A DNA stretch of 64,000 bases from Sanguibacter suarezii NBRC 16159. Its GTDB lineage: Bacteria; Actinomycetota; Actinomycetes; Actinomycetales; Cellulomonadaceae. The notes under the pieces were generated by a model. The model was not told where the DNA came from. It saw only the letters and a program-made list of their open reading frames with translations, and ran no database searches. Positions 25,891 to 34,862 of this stretch are shown piece after piece; within the stretch, counting starts at the first letter, position 1; the number at the start of each line of letters is the position of its first letter. Position numbers and translations under genes: made by a program. The stretch is taken from contig NZ_BCRT01000004.1 of assembly GCF_001552735.1 (NCBI RefSeq), positions 62,001 to 126,000 of the forward strand, read 5' to 3'.

Positions 25891-25932
25891 CGCAGGGCCC
25901 GGTCCCCTCCGAGGAGAGGACCGGGCCCTGCG
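25891..25932 (-). terminator. Rho-independent-type terminator of the rpsF-rplI operon
   Basis: A perfect 15-bp stem (25891-25905 with 25918-25932, core GGGCCCGGTCC/GGACCGGGCCC) and a 12-base loop that can extend the stem. It lies 22 bases after the rplI stop and is followed on the minus strand by TCGTTCT, a poor T-tract. Confidence 0.85.
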
Positions 25933-25954
25933 GCCGAGCTGGATCAGGAACTGA

Positions 25955-26404
25955 TCAGGCTGCGACGACGTTCACAGCGATCTTCGCCGACACCTCAGGG
26001 TGCAGGCGAACCGACACGGAGAACTCTCCGGTCGACTTGATCGGCTGGGCGATCTCGATCTTGCGCTTGTCGACCGTGACGCCACCGAGCTCGGCGACCG
26101 CAGCAGCGATCTCCGCCGTGGTGACGGCACCGAAGAGACGTCCGCCGTTGCCGGACTTCGCCTTCACGGTGACGGCCTTCGACTGCAGCGAGTCGCGCGT
26201 GGCCTTGGCCTCGTCGAGCGTTGCAATCTCACGTGCCTTGCGAGCCTTGCGGATCGCGGTCACCTGAGACTCCGCGCCCTTGGACCACGGGGTGGCCAGG
26301 CTGCGGGGGATCAGGTAGTTACGGGCGTACCCGTCCTTGACGTCGACGACGTCGCCAGGTTCACCGAGACCGGTGACCTCGTGGGTGAGAATCAGCTTTG
26401 CCAT
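25955..26404 (-). CDS. rplI: 50S ribosomal protein L9
   Basis: Large-subunit protein L9, 149 residues. The N-terminal domain shows [20 protein letters not shown] and [14 protein letters not shown]; a long connecting helix and the C-terminal RNA-binding domain follow ([15 protein letters not shown]). AAGGGA precedes the ATG. It is last in the rpsF-ssb-rpsR-rplI operon, followed by a strong hairpin. Confidence 0.97.
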   Translation of the reverse strand: MAKLILTHEVTGLGEPGDVVDVKDGYARNYLIPRSLATPWSKGAESQVTAIRKARKAREIATLDEAKATRDSLQSKAVTVKAKSGNGGRLFGAVTTAEIAAAVAELGGVTVDKRKIEIAQPIKSTGEFSVSVRLHPEVSAKIAVNVVAA

Positions 26405-26420
26405 GTGAGTCAGTCCCTTC

Positions 26421-26657
26421 TCAGCGTGCAGATGACGAGTAGGGAAGGAGAGCCATCTCGCGGGCGTTCTTCACGGCCTTCGCGATCTGACGCTGCTCCT
26501 GGACGGACACACCGGTCACTCGGCGAGCGCGGATCTTCCCGCGGTCGGAGATGAACTTGCGCAGAAGAGCGGTGTCCTTGTAGTCCACCGTCTCGATCTT
26601 TGCTGACTTCAGCGGGTTTGACTTCTTCTTGGGCTTGCGCACAACGGGCTTTGCCAT
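26421..26657 (-). CDS. rpsR: 30S ribosomal protein S18
   Basis: Small-subunit protein S18, 78 residues, partner of S6 in the ribosomal platform. It shows [18 protein letters not shown] and [19 protein letters not shown]. It has no cysteines, so it is the zinc-independent form. It lies between ssb and rplI, with 16 bases to rplI. Confidence 0.97.
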   Translation of the reverse strand: MAKPVVRKPKKKSNPLKSAKIETVDYKDTALLRKFISDRGKIRARRVTGVSVQEQRQIAKAVKNAREMALLPYSSSAR

Positions 26658-26736
26658 TGCGAGACTCCTTCACAGGGTGCTGTCCCGGGCTGCCGCGCAC
26701 GGCCGACCGGGAAGCGAAATATCTACGGGGTGGGGA

Positions 26737-27231
26737 CTAGAACGGCGGTTCGTCCGCGAAGGAACTTCCGCCGCCTGCGGACGCCGGTCCCGCGGTTGCC
26801 CACGGGTCGTCGGCCTTGGCCCCAGAGCTTGCGCCGAAACCGCCGCCGCCTCCGGTACCGCCCGAGCGCTGGGCCCGGGTGACCTTGGCGGATGCGTACT
26901 TCAGGGAAGGACCGATCTCCTCCACCTGCAGCTCGACAACAGTGCGCTTCTCGCCCTCACGGGTGTCGTACGAACGCTGCACCAGCCGGCCCTGAGCGAT
27001 GACACGCATCCCCTTGGTCAGGGACTCGGCCACGTTCTCGGCAGCTTCACGCCAGATCGAGCAGCGCATGAACAGCGTGTCGCCGTCCTTCCACTCGTTG
27101 GTCTGGCGGTCGAACGTCCGCGGCGTGTTGGCCACGGTGAAGTTCGCGACGGCGGCACCTGACGGGGTGAAGCGGAGCTCCGGGTCCCCCGTGAGGTTCC
27201 CGATCACCGTGATGACAGTGTCACCAGCCAT
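26737..27231 (-). CDS. ssb: Single-stranded DNA-binding protein
   Basis: SSB that coats single-stranded DNA at forks and repair sites, 164 residues. The OB-fold spans about 1-110 ([20 protein letters not shown] near the start, [20 protein letters not shown] later). A Gly/Ala-rich linker with a [11 protein letters not shown] stretch follows. The acidic tail SSFADEPPF binds partner proteins; the usual DDDIPF form is modified to DEPPF. AAGGAGAG precedes the ATG. Operon member with rpsF and rpsR. Confidence 0.97.
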   Translation of the reverse strand: MAGDTVITVIGNLTGDPELRFTPSGAAVANFTVANTPRTFDRQTNEWKDGDTLFMRCSIWREAAENVAESLTKGMRVIAQGRLVQRSYDTREGEKRTVVELQVEEIGPSLKYASAKVTRAQRSGGTGGGGGFGASSGAKADDPWATAGPASAGGGSSFADEPPF

Positions 27232-27296
27232 TGCATCTCTCCTTGTTCGAGCGGTTCGTACTAGGTCGTGAGGGGGCGATCAGCGAGCGCTGGATC

Positions 27297-27647
27297 TCAG
27301 GCGTCTGCAGCCTTGGCCTTGGCGTCTGCACGCTGGACCTTGGCTGCTGCACGCTCGTTCTTGACGTCTACGCGCATGACCTTGGTGCGAAGGACGACCT
27401 CGTTGAGGCCGAGCTGACGGTCCAGCTCCTTGGCGGTCGCAGGCGTAGCAGTGAAGTTCACCACCGCGTAGATGCCCTCGGACTTCTTCTGGATCTCGAA
27501 CGCGAGGCGACGACGGCCCCAGATGTCGACCTTGTCAACAGAACCACCCTCGGTCGAGACGACCGTGAGGTACTTGTCCAGCGACGGGGCGACGGTGCGC
27601 TCTTCAACCTCAGGGTCGAGGATGATCATCAATTCGTACTGACGCAT
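27297..27647 (-). CDS. rpsF: 30S ribosomal protein S6
   Basis: Small-subunit protein S6, 116 residues. It starts [20 protein letters not shown], followed by [19 protein letters not shown] and a family-typical [20 protein letters not shown]-type C-terminal extension rich in Ala and Lys. The ATG at 27647 is the only sensible start. The Shine-Dalgarno AGGAGG is buried in a leader hairpin, so S6:S18 autoregulation is likely. Confidence 0.97.
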   Translation of the reverse strand: MRQYELMIILDPEVEERTVAPSLDKYLTVVSTEGGSVDKVDIWGRRRLAFEIQKKSEGIYAVVNFTATPATAKELDRQLGLNEVVLRTKVMRVDVKNERAAAKVQRADAKAKAADA

Positions 27648-27651
27648 GTGT

Positions 27652-27703
27652 AACCCACCTCCTACGGACTCAGCGGTCACGGTCTTTCCGTGACAGGAGG
27701 GTT
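27652..27703 (-). promoter_or_regulatory. S6:S18-type translational control leader of rpsF
   Basis: On the minus strand the leader folds into an outer stem, AACCCTCCT (27695-27703) with AGGAGGTGGGTT (27652-27663, one bulge), that hides the Shine-Dalgarno. An inner 7-bp hairpin GTCACGG-AAAGA-CCGTGAC (27676-27694) sits within it. Between the two on the 3' side is an unpaired 12-base segment containing CCG next to the outer stem. This matches the known S6:S18-binding motif, in which the protein pair contacts a bulged CCG. Confidence 0.72.
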
Positions 27704-27820
27704 GTGCGTGTATCAGCTGCGTGCCGTCCCGGCCGATAGGCGGCCGGAGGTGAGCACACAACAGTGTCCAAGAGTACCCGCCGAGGCGGGTCCCTGGAAA
27801 CCCTCTGCGGGCGACCCCGA

Positions 27821-30289
27821 TCAGCGGGCCGCACCCGCCCCCTGGCCGGTCGAGCCCTGCCCGTTCGCCTGGCCGTTCGACTGATCCGGCTTGGGCGCCG
27901 TCGGCGTGGTCGGAGTCGGAGCAGGCGTGGTCGGCGTCGGTGCCGGTGTGGTCGGCGCAGGAGCCGGCGTGGTGGGGGCGGGCGTCGGCTCCGGCGTCGG
28001 GATGGTCGCCGGGTCAGGCCCGTTGGAGACCACCACCGTCACAGTCGACCCGGCCGCGACCGCCGACCCAGGCCCTGGCGAGACGCTCACCACGGTGCCC
28101 TTGGGCTTGGAGTCGTAGCGCGTGGTCACCGACGGGTTGAGGCCGGCGGCGACAAGGGCGCCGCGCACCTCGGCCTCGCTGCGCCCGGCCAGTCCGGCCG
28201 GCACGGTGACAGTGGCCTCTTCCGGCTCCTCGGTCGCCTCCTCGGTCGGCTCCTCGGTGGGCTCCGGCGTGACGGTCGGCGTCGGGGTCGGCGTCGGGGT
28301 CGCCTTGGCGCGAGAGGGGAACTGGAGCACGTCCTTGCCCTCGAGCACCGTCCCCATGTACTCGGTCCACACGTCCGCCGGGGCGGTGGCGCCGGTGATC
28401 CCGGTGCGCACGTACTTCCCGAAGGGCGTGATGGACTCCTGCTCCTGGTTGGGGCCGGACTGGTACATGGCCACGGCGGTGACGTACTTCGGGGTGTAGC
28501 CCACGAACCACGCCGACTTGTTGTCGTTCGAGGTACCCGTCTTGCCGGCGACCGGGACGCCGAGAGACTTCACGGTCTTGCCCGAGCCGTTCTCGACGAC
28601 CTTCGTCAGCGCGTAGGTGACCTCCGCGGTGTTCTCAGGGGTGAAGACCTGCTCGCTGCTCAGAGCGGGGGTGTACCGGACCTCGGCCCCCTCGGTGACC
28701 TCGTCGACGATGTGCGGCGTGCGGGTCTGCCCGTTGGTGGCGAAGGTCGTGTACGCCGCCGCCATGTCGACCGGGTGCACCGTGGCGGTGCCCAGCACGT
28801 TGGACGGCACCGCAGTGAGGTCGGGAGTGTCAGCCGGGATGCCCGCCCGGGTGGCGACGTCGACCGTCGCCTCGGGACCGACTTCCTCGTTGAGCTCGAC
28901 GTACGCGGTGTTGATCGACTGCTCGGTGGCCTTCTCGAGGGTGACTCGGCCGAAGTCCGTGCTGCCGAAGTTGTTGACCTGGTAGTCGCCGAAGGACTTG
29001 GGGCTGTTGCCGTCGAAGGTGTCCTTGAGGGTCTTGCCCGCCTCCAGGCCGGCCATGAGCGTGAAGGGCTTGAAGGTCGACCCGGCCTGGGCCGCGCCCT
29101 GGGTGGCGGAGTTGAACTGCTTCTCGATGTAGTCCTTGCCGCCGTAGACAGCGAGGTAGCCGCCACTGTCCGCGTCGATCGTGACCACCGAGGTGGAGAG
29201 GTTGGCCGGGGTGTCCTCAGGCATCGCCTCGACGGCGGCCACGGCCGCGTCCTGGACCCCCTTGTCGATCGTGGTGACGATCCGCAGACCACCGCTGTTG
29301 AGCTCAGCGGTGGTGATGCCGGCCTTTGCCTCGAGCTCGGCCTTAACCATCTCGACGAGGTAGCCGGTCTGCCCCGCCAGAGAGTTCGTCTGGCCGTAGT
29401 CGATGGTCTCCGGGAAGACCTGCGCGTCGCGCTCTTCCTGGGTGATGAACCCTCCCAGCACCATGCCGTCCAGGACGTAGTTCCAGCGCGACTCCGCCTT
29501 CTCCGCGTTGACCCGCGGGTCCCAGTTGGTGGGAGAGGGGATGACACCGGCGATCAGCGCTGCCTGAGAGAGGGAGAGCTCAGAGGCGGAGATGCCGAAG
29601 TACTTCTGCGCAGCCGTCTCGATCCCGTAGGCACCGCGGCCGAAGTAGATCGTGTTGAGGTAGTTGGAGAGGATCTGGTCCTTGCTCTGCTGGCTGTCGA
29701 TCTTGACGGCCATGAGCACTTCCTTGAACTTGCCGACGTAGTCGGTCGTCGTCCCTTCGGTGTAGAAGCGCTCGGCGTACTGCTGGGTGATCGAGGACCC
29801 ACCGGTCTTCTTGCCACCGGTGAAGAGCGCCTTGACGTTCCCGACAGCCGCGCGGCCGAGGCCCTTGACGTCGATGCCGGAGTTCTCGTAGAAGGTGCGG
29901 TCCTCCGCGGCCACGGCCGCGTGCTTGACCACCTCGGGGATCTCGTCGGCGGAGATGAGGATCCGGTCCTGGGAGGCGAAGGTCGCCAGCTCGGTCGTCC
30001 CGTCGGAGTAGTAGACGGTCGACCTCTGGGGCGGCGCCGGCATGTCGTTCGGGTCCGGCACGCTGATGCTCACGTAGGCGGCGATGACCACGCCGCAGGC
30101 GAGCGCACCCAGGGTGAGCACGGAGCCGACGACGAAGCGCCAGGACGGGACCCAGCGGCGGACCGGGCCTTTACCGGCCCGGGGGTAGTTGAAGCCGCGA
30201 CGCCGACCGTTCTTGGCCGTGCTGCGTGGCGCCGCAGCGGCACCATTCTTCGCCGCAGGGCGCGTCGATCGACTGTTCGTGCTCGCCAC
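27821..30289 (-). CDS. Bifunctional class A penicillin-binding protein with PASTA domain
   Basis: Peptidoglycan glycosyltransferase/transpeptidase of 822 residues (PonA/PBP1 type). After a basic cytoplasmic tail, one membrane helix lies at about 51-73. The glycosyltransferase domain has [14 protein letters not shown] (catalytic Glu129; the usual His after Glu/Tyr is Asn) and GGSSITQQ (163-170). The transpeptidase domain has GSTFKPF (SxxK), SINTAY (SxN) and GKTGTS (KTG). One PASTA domain follows, then a Thr/Pro/Ala repeat tail and a Gly/Gln-rich end. The GTG at 30289 has a GGAAGG Shine-Dalgarno. Upstream in-frame starts are unlikely. Confidence 0.94.
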   Translation of the reverse strand: MASTNSRSTRPAAKNGAAAAPRSTAKNGRRRGFNYPRAGKGPVRRWVPSWRFVVGSVLTLGALACGVVIAAYVSISVPDPNDMPAPPQRSTVYYSDGTTELATFASQDRILISADEIPEVVKHAAVAAEDRTFYENSGIDVKGLGRAAVGNVKALFTGGKKTGGSSITQQYAERFYTEGTTTDYVGKFKEVLMAVKIDSQQSKDQILSNYLNTIYFGRGAYGIETAAQKYFGISASELSLSQAALIAGVIPSPTNWDPRVNAEKAESRWNYVLDGMVLGGFITQEERDAQVFPETIDYGQTNSLAGQTGYLVEMVKAELEAKAGITTAELNSGGLRIVTTIDKGVQDAAVAAVEAMPEDTPANLSTSVVTIDADSGGYLAVYGGKDYIEKQFNSATQGAAQAGSTFKPFTLMAGLEAGKTLKDTFDGNSPKSFGDYQVNNFGSTDFGRVTLEKATEQSINTAYVELNEEVGPEATVDVATRAGIPADTPDLTAVPSNVLGTATVHPVDMAAAYTTFATNGQTRTPHIVDEVTEGAEVRYTPALSSEQVFTPENTAEVTYALTKVVENGSGKTVKSLGVPVAGKTGTSNDNKSAWFVGYTPKYVTAVAMYQSGPNQEQESITPFGKYVRTGITGATAPADVWTEYMGTVLEGKDVLQFPSRAKATPTPTPTPTVTPEPTEEPTEEATEEPEEATVTVPAGLAGRSEAEVRGALVAAGLNPSVTTRYDSKPKGTVVSVSPGPGSAVAAGSTVTVVVSNGPDPATIPTPEPTPAPTTPAPAPTTPAPTPTTPAPTPTTPTAPKPDQSNGQANGQGSTGQGAGAAR

Positions 30290-30608
30290 GTTGGACCTTC
30301 CGACAGGAGACAAGAGATGCGGACCTGCTGATCGTGCCCAGCTGGTCCAGACGGGTGGCCTCCGGCGTGCGGGCACGGCGGAGGAACTCTTCCCACCGAA
30401 ACTGTAGGGGTTCGATCCCTTGTACCCCATACCCCAGGCCTGTCGTCAACCAACTCTCTGCCACGCCTGCCCACCAGACACGCCGGACCTTCACAACTTC
30501 TCGGGCCCTGCTTGCTTGCACCTGAGTCTGGATGTGCCTAACCTGTCGATGTATCGGTTCGATACATCGACAGCGTGCTCAAGAGTCACGAAGGACAGAG
30601 GAGGTGCC
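30290..30608 (+). promoter_or_regulatory. Divergent control region with 31-bp palindrome over the padR promoter
   Basis: This 319-base gap separates the PBP and padR genes. A perfect inverted repeat with 14-bp arms and a 3-bp centre spans 30543-30573 (core GATGTATCG-GTT-CGATACATC). A likely promoter, TTGCAC (30516-30521), 17 bases, TAACCT (30539-30544), overlaps its left edge, putting the start of transcription inside the palindrome. This is a textbook position for repression by PadR. The rest shows nothing clear. Confidence 0.72.
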
Positions 30609-31283
30609 ATGCGCAGCAAGTCGACAGTCTTGGAGACGGCGGTGCTCGGCCTCCTCAACGACTCGCCGCTGCACGGCTATGAGCTGCGCAAGCGCCTCAA
30701 CCTCGGGCTGGGAGCGTTCCGCGCACTGTCCTACGGGTCGCTGTACCCGTGCCTGAAGTCGCTCGCGCTCCAAGGCCTCATCGTCGGAGCCGAGTCGACC
30801 GAGGCTCCCCCGCACGCCCTCTCGGGCAAGCGGGCCCGGATCGTCTACACGCTCACGGCCGAGGGCAAGGAGCACCTGCAGTCCGTCCTCGCGTCGTCGG
30901 GCCCCGCGGCCTGGGAGGACGACAGCTTCGACGTCCGGTTCGCCTTCTTCGGTCAGACGGACGCCGAGACCCGCATCCGGATCCTCGAAGGACGCCGCAG
31001 CCGGCTCAACGAACGTCTCGAGACCGTGCGCGACTCCTCCGCGCGGACCCGGGAACGCCTCGACGAGTACACCCTGGAGCTCCAGCGACATGGCCTCGAG
31101 CAGGTCGAACGTGAAGTTCGATGGCTCGACGGCCTCATCAACACCGAGCGCGACCGTCGTCGTGCCCGGACACCGGGGGAAACCCCGGGCGCCAGCCTGA
31201 CGGCGGACGCACAACCTGAACGAAGCAATCCCCACTCAGTCGACGGCGAAGGTCGCGACACACACAGCAAGGAGCTCGGATGA
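30609..31283 (+). CDS. PadR-family transcriptional regulator
   Basis: Regulator of 224 residues. The PadR winged helix is at about 5-95 ([20 protein letters not shown], then [17 protein letters not shown] and [14 protein letters not shown]). A helical dimerisation region (about 110-190) follows, and a polar, probably disordered tail ends the protein. The ATG follows AGAGGAGGTGCC. Its TGA overlaps the ino1 ATG (ATGA), so regulator and enzyme are co-translated. The palindrome upstream is its probable operator. Confidence 0.92.
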   Translation: MRSKSTVLETAVLGLLNDSPLHGYELRKRLNLGLGAFRALSYGSLYPCLKSLALQGLIVGAESTEAPPHALSGKRARIVYTLTAEGKEHLQSVLASSGPAAWEDDSFDVRFAFFGQTDAETRIRILEGRRSRLNERLETVRDSSARTRERLDEYTLELQRHGLEQVEREVRWLDGLINTERDRRRARTPGETPGASLTADAQPERSNPHSVDGEGRDTHSKELG

Positions 31284-32371
31284 CTGCCATCCGCGTCGCC
31301 ATCGTAGGCGTCGGCAACTGCGCTACGTCCCTCATCCAGGGCGTCGAGTTCTACCGGAACGCCGACAAGAACGAGACCGTCCCCGGCCTCATGCACGTCC
31401 AGTTCGGTGAGTACCACATCTCCGACCTGCAGTTCGTCGCTGCCTTCGACGTGGACGCGAAGAAGGTCGGCTTCGACCTCGCCGACGCCACGCAGGCGTC
31501 GGAGAACAACACCATCAAGATCGCCGACGTCCCGCCGACCGGCGTGACCGTGCTGCGTGGCCCGACCCTCGATGGTCTGGGCAAGTACTACCGCGAGACG
31601 ATCGAGGAGTCCGACGCCGAGGCTGTGGACGTCGTCCAGACCCTCAAGGACAACGCGGTCGACGTCCTCGTCTGCTACCTCCCCGTCGGCTCGGAGAAGG
31701 CTGCGAAGTTCTACGCGCAGGCCGCCATCGACGCCAACGTCGCCTTCGTCAACGCTCTCCCCGTCTTCATCGCCTCGGACCCCGTCTGGGCCAAGAAGTT
31801 CCAGGACGCTGGCGTCCCGATCGTCGGTGACGACATCAAGTCCCAGGTCGGCGCGACCATCACGCACCGCGTGCTCGCTCGTCTCTTCGAGGACCGCGGC
31901 GTCATCCTGGACCGCACGTACCAGCTGAACGTCGGCGGCAACATGGACTTCAAGAACATGCTCGAGCGTGAGCGTCTTGAGTCCAAGAAGGTCTCCAAGA
32001 CCCAGGCCGTCACGTCCAACCTGTCTGGCCCCCTCGGTGGCAAGAAGGAAGACCGCAACGTCCACATCGGTCCGTCGGACTACGTGGCGTGGCTCGACGA
32101 CCGCAAGTGGGCCTACGTCCGCCTCGAGGGTCGTGCCTTCGGTGAGGTTCCCCTCAACCTCGAGTACAAGCTCGAGGTCTGGGACTCCCCCAACTCCGCT
32201 GGCATCATCATCGACGCCGTGCGCGCCGCGAAGATCGCCAAGGACCGTGGCGTCGGTGGACCGATCCTGTCCGCGTCGACGTACTTCATGAAGTCCCCGC
32301 CGGTCCAGATGGAAGACACCCAGGGCCGCATCGAGCTCGAGGCCTTCATCGCCGGCACCAACGAGCGCTGA
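31280..32371 (+). CDS. ino1: Inositol-3-phosphate synthase
   Basis: NAD-dependent enzyme converting glucose 6-phosphate to 1D-myo-inositol 3-phosphate, the first step to phosphatidylinositol, mycothiol and other inositol compounds in actinobacteria. The 363 residues show the Rossmann motif [13 protein letters not shown] at the start, [19 protein letters not shown] in the middle, and the catalytic-region stretch [20 protein letters not shown] followed by KKVSKTQAV. It is translationally coupled to padR. A strong terminator follows. Confidence 0.97.
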   Translation: MTAIRVAIVGVGNCATSLIQGVEFYRNADKNETVPGLMHVQFGEYHISDLQFVAAFDVDAKKVGFDLADATQASENNTIKIADVPPTGVTVLRGPTLDGLGKYYRETIEESDAEAVDVVQTLKDNAVDVLVCYLPVGSEKAAKFYAQAAIDANVAFVNALPVFIASDPVWAKKFQDAGVPIVGDDIKSQVGATITHRVLARLFEDRGVILDRTYQLNVGGNMDFKNMLERERLESKKVSKTQAVTSNLSGPLGGKKEDRNVHIGPSDYVAWLDDRKWAYVRLEGRAFGEVPLNLEYKLEVWDSPNSAGIIIDAVRAAKIAKDRGVGGPILSASTYFMKSPPVQMEDTQGRIELEAFIAGTNER

Positions 32372-32451
32372 TCCTCAGCGCCGCGTAGCAAGCGGAGGAT
32401 CGGCGCGACCACCTGGTGGAACGTTGATCTGAGGCACTGCACCGCATGTCA

Positions 32452-32487
32452 CAGCAGGGCCCCGACCACCCGGTCGGGGCCCTGCTG
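32452..32487 (+). terminator. Terminator after ino1
   Basis: A perfect 16-bp stem (32452-32467 with 32472-32487, core GGGCCCCGACC/GGTCGGGGCCC) and an ACCC loop, 80 bases after the ino1 stop. No T-run follows, as is common in high-GC actinobacteria. Confidence 0.82.
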
Positions 32488-32529
32488 CGCTCTGGACCGT
32501 CCCGCCCGGCGACCCGTAGGATTTCCGCC

Positions 32530-32868
32530 ATGATCACTGCAGACCTTGACCCCTTCGAGCTGGTCGAGACCACCCCCGGCAGCTGGTCCCTCGTCCTGCG
32601 TGAGCTCGACCTCACCGTCCACACCGAGGTCTTCGAGGCCGCCGGCGCCGAGGGCAACGGCTACGACTGGGCCTCGATCGCCCTCGCCCTCGTCGAGCGC
32701 GACGCCGAGCACCTGGTGGGCCGGTTCGGCACCGACCCGGAGGCCGAGGCCTTTGTCGCCTACGGCGCCGACCCGACCGTGCTGACCGAGCTCGGGGAGC
32801 TGCTGCTCGAGGTCTACAACGACGCTGACCTGCTGGCGGACCTCGCGACGATCGCCGAGTGGGAGTGA
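32530..32868 (+). CDS. Imm51-like immunity-family protein, orphan
   Basis: A 112-residue acidic protein resembling the Imm51 immunity family. The central EGNGYDWASIALALVERD and the GTDPEAEAFVAYGADPTVL stretch are the recognisable parts. Imm51 proteins neutralise polymorphic toxins, but no toxin gene lies in this window. Either it is an orphan immunity gene or the family has a housekeeping use. The ATG at 32530 gives MITADLDPFEL. It sits alone between the ino1 terminator and an MFS gene. Confidence 0.72.
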   Translation: MITADLDPFELVETTPGSWSLVLRELDLTVHTEVFEAAGAEGNGYDWASIALALVERDAEHLVGRFGTDPEAEAFVAYGADPTVLTELGELLLEVYNDADLLADLATIAEWE

Positions 32869-32913
32869 TCACGGCCTCCACGGCGGCACCGGGAACCCCC
32901 GTACCCTGAGACG

Positions 32914-34209
32914 GTGACCGCCCTGGCCGACCTCCGTCTTCTGCTCCGCCTGCGTGACTTCCGTCGGTTGTTCACCGTCCGGATGGTGAGCCAGGCTGGT
33001 GACGGGATGTTCCAGGTCGGGCTTGCCAGCCTGTTCTTCTTCTCTCCCCAGAGCCAGGGCACCGCGGCCTCGATCGCGGTGGCCTTCACGGTGCTGCTGG
33101 CGCCGTTCACCATCGTGGGTCCGTGGGCCGGTGTGCTGCTCGACCGTTGGCAGCGGCGCCAAGTGCTGGTCGTGGTGAACCTGCTCCGGGTGGCGCTCAC
33201 CCTCGTGGTCGCCGGGACCGTCCTGGTGTGGGGCATCACTCCCGCCGTCTACGTCCTGGCTCTGCTCCTGCTGTCCCTGAACCGCTTCCTGCTCGCGGCG
33301 CTGTCAGCCTCGTTGCCGCAGGTGGTCGACGGGCCACAGCTGCTCACCGCGAACGCGCTCGTGCCGACGCTGGGGGCAGCGTCGGCCGGGATCGGCGGCC
33401 TCGTCGGGCTGCTGCTGAGCCTCGCTGTCCCCGAGGGGACCGGGCGCGACGCCGCCTCCCTGGGCACGGCTGCTGTCTTCTTCCTCGGCGCGAGCGGCGT
33501 CGCGGCCCGCTTCCCGCGGACCCGGCTCGGTCCGGTGGACGTGCCGGCTCGCGGCGCGGCGACGCTGCGGTCTGACCTGGCGCACCTCGGCCGCGGCCTG
33601 GCGCACGGCGCCGGTTACCTCCTCCGCCGCCAGACCCCGGCGCAGGCCCTGGGGGTCATGGCTGTGCACCGCTTCCTCTACGGGATGACCTTCGTGGCCA
33701 GCATCCTCATCTCGCGCAACCTGCTCTCGGACGGGTCTGACACCGGCCTGGGGGTCTTCGCCACGGTGCTGGCGGCGACGGCCGTGGGCTTCGGCGCGGC
33801 CATCGTGCTCACGCCCGTCGTCGCCGCGCGGCTGGGCACGCGTGGGTGGATCGTCGTCTGCCTGGTCCTGGCATCGGCGAGCCAGCTCGTCCTGGCCGTG
33901 ACACTGACCTACGTCTCGATGCTCGTCTGCGCGGTGACGCTGGGGCTGGCCGCGCAGGGCGCCAAGATCGCCGTGGACACGATCGTCCAGCGCGACACCC
34001 TGGACCTGTTCCGCGGGCGCGCCTTCGCCTTCTACGACGTCCTGTACAACTGCGCCTTCATCGGCGCCGCCGCGGTCGCCGCGGTGACCCTGCCCGACGT
34101 CGGGTACTCGCGGCCGATGTTCGTCGTGCTCGCGGTGGCCTACGCGATCACCGCTGTGGTGTTCGGGCGCTGGGGTGCCCGGGTGGCCCGCCCGGTGGTG
34201 CTGGGCTGA
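32914..34209 (+). CDS. Major facilitator superfamily transporter
   Basis: Twelve-helix-type exporter of 431 residues. The cytoplasmic loop after helix 2 shows GPWAGVLLDRWQRRQVLVV, the MFS motif A position. The layout resembles MFS_3/enterobactin-exporter-like proteins of actinobacteria. The GTG start has no good Shine-Dalgarno, but a TACCCT box lies 7 bases before it, so a leaderless mRNA is possible. It converges with the MarR gene 7 bases away. Substrate unknown. Confidence 0.88.
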   Translation: MTALADLRLLLRLRDFRRLFTVRMVSQAGDGMFQVGLASLFFFSPQSQGTAASIAVAFTVLLAPFTIVGPWAGVLLDRWQRRQVLVVVNLLRVALTLVVAGTVLVWGITPAVYVLALLLLSLNRFLLAALSASLPQVVDGPQLLTANALVPTLGAASAGIGGLVGLLLSLAVPEGTGRDAASLGTAAVFFLGASGVAARFPRTRLGPVDVPARGAATLRSDLAHLGRGLAHGAGYLLRRQTPAQALGVMAVHRFLYGMTFVASILISRNLLSDGSDTGLGVFATVLAATAVGFGAAIVLTPVVAARLGTRGWIVVCLVLASASQLVLAVTLTYVSMLVCAVTLGLAAQGAKIAVDTIVQRDTLDLFRGRAFAFYDVLYNCAFIGAAAVAAVTLPDVGYSRPMFVVLAVAYAITAVVFGRWGARVARPVVLG

Positions 34210-34216
34210 GCTGGCC

Positions 34217-34720
34217 TCACCCCGCGGGTGGGACGGTGGCCGGGTGCCAGCCGTCCTCGTCGCGGATCGAGCGGGTGATCCGTCGGCTGATCTCGCGCAG
34301 CTGCCGGGCCTGGGCCTTGGTCAAGGGATCGAGGACGAGCCGGTGGACCGTGGCCACGTGCCCGGGAGTGGCCTCCCCCACCTTGCGCAGCCCCGCCTCG
34401 GTGAGGGTGGCCCGGGTATAACGCCCGTCGGTGGGGTCGGTGGTGCGCTCCAGCCATCCCTTGGCCTCCAACCGCGACGCCGCTCGAGACAGCCGGGACA
34501 GCGAGCTGTTGGCGTAGCTCGCCAGGACGCTCATGCGGAGGGTGTGCTCGGGAGCCTCGGCGAGCGCATAGAGGACGCCGTACTCGAAGTATGTGACCTC
34601 CGCGTCGCGCTGCAGCTGGGTGTCCAGGGCTGCGGGCAGCCACTCCAGCACGGTGGCCAGCGCGGCCCAGGTCTCGAGGTCGTCGCCGGTCAGGGCTTCA
34701 GGAACGGTGCTGTCAGGCAT
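34217..34720 (-). CDS. MarR-family transcriptional regulator
   Basis: Regulator of 167 residues with the MarR winged helix in the middle: FEYGVLYALAEAPEHTLRMS, then LSRLSRAASRLEAKGWLERT and the wing DPTDGRYTRATLTEAGL. The ATG at 34720 (MPDSTVPEAL) leaves a 142-base divergent region to the SDR gene. That region carries a striking double inverted repeat, so MarR very likely represses itself and the SDR gene. Confidence 0.92.
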   Translation of the reverse strand: MPDSTVPEALTGDDLETWAALATVLEWLPAALDTQLQRDAEVTYFEYGVLYALAEAPEHTLRMSVLASYANSSLSRLSRAASRLEAKGWLERTTDPTDGRYTRATLTEAGLRKVGEATPGHVATVHRLVLDPLTKAQARQLREISRRITRSIRDEDGWHPATVPPAG

Positions 34721-34761
34721 AGCACCACAGTACGTGCCCAGGGACCGCCGTGACACCGAAG

Positions 34762-34814
34762 TCACTTGCTCAGTCAAGTGAATACGCGTAGGTTTCACTT
34801 GACTGAGCAAGTGA
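34762..34814. promoter_or_regulatory. Double MarR operator between marR and the SDR gene
   Basis: Perfect 21-bp arms (34762-34782 and 34794-34814) are inverted around an 11-base centre. Each arm is itself a near-palindrome CACTTG-N6-CAAGTG, so two MarR dimers could bind. A possible promoter for the SDR gene, TTGCTC (34766-34771), 17 bases, TAGGTT (34789-34794), lies inside it. Confidence 0.8.
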
Positions 34815-34862
34815 TAACCGGCGCCGGCGACGCGCCGCAGACCGATGGGAACGGCGACGACG

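Noticed and set aside
27725-27760. GGCCGATAGGCGGCC hairpin upstream of rpsF as a riboswitch
   Set aside because: Short GC-rich inverted repeat without a known aptamer pattern; the leader closer to rpsF explains regulation better.
28264-28315. Thr/Pro codon repeats in the PBP tail as a DNA-level regulatory repeat
   Set aside because: They encode in-frame Thr-Pro-rich extracellular tail segments, common in cell-wall proteins, and need no other explanation.
27764-30331. A long open frame on the + strand opposite the penicillin-binding protein
   Set aside because: It is the GC-rich antisense shadow of the PBP. Its product is low-complexity Arg/Gly/Val with no domain, and the PBP has all motifs.
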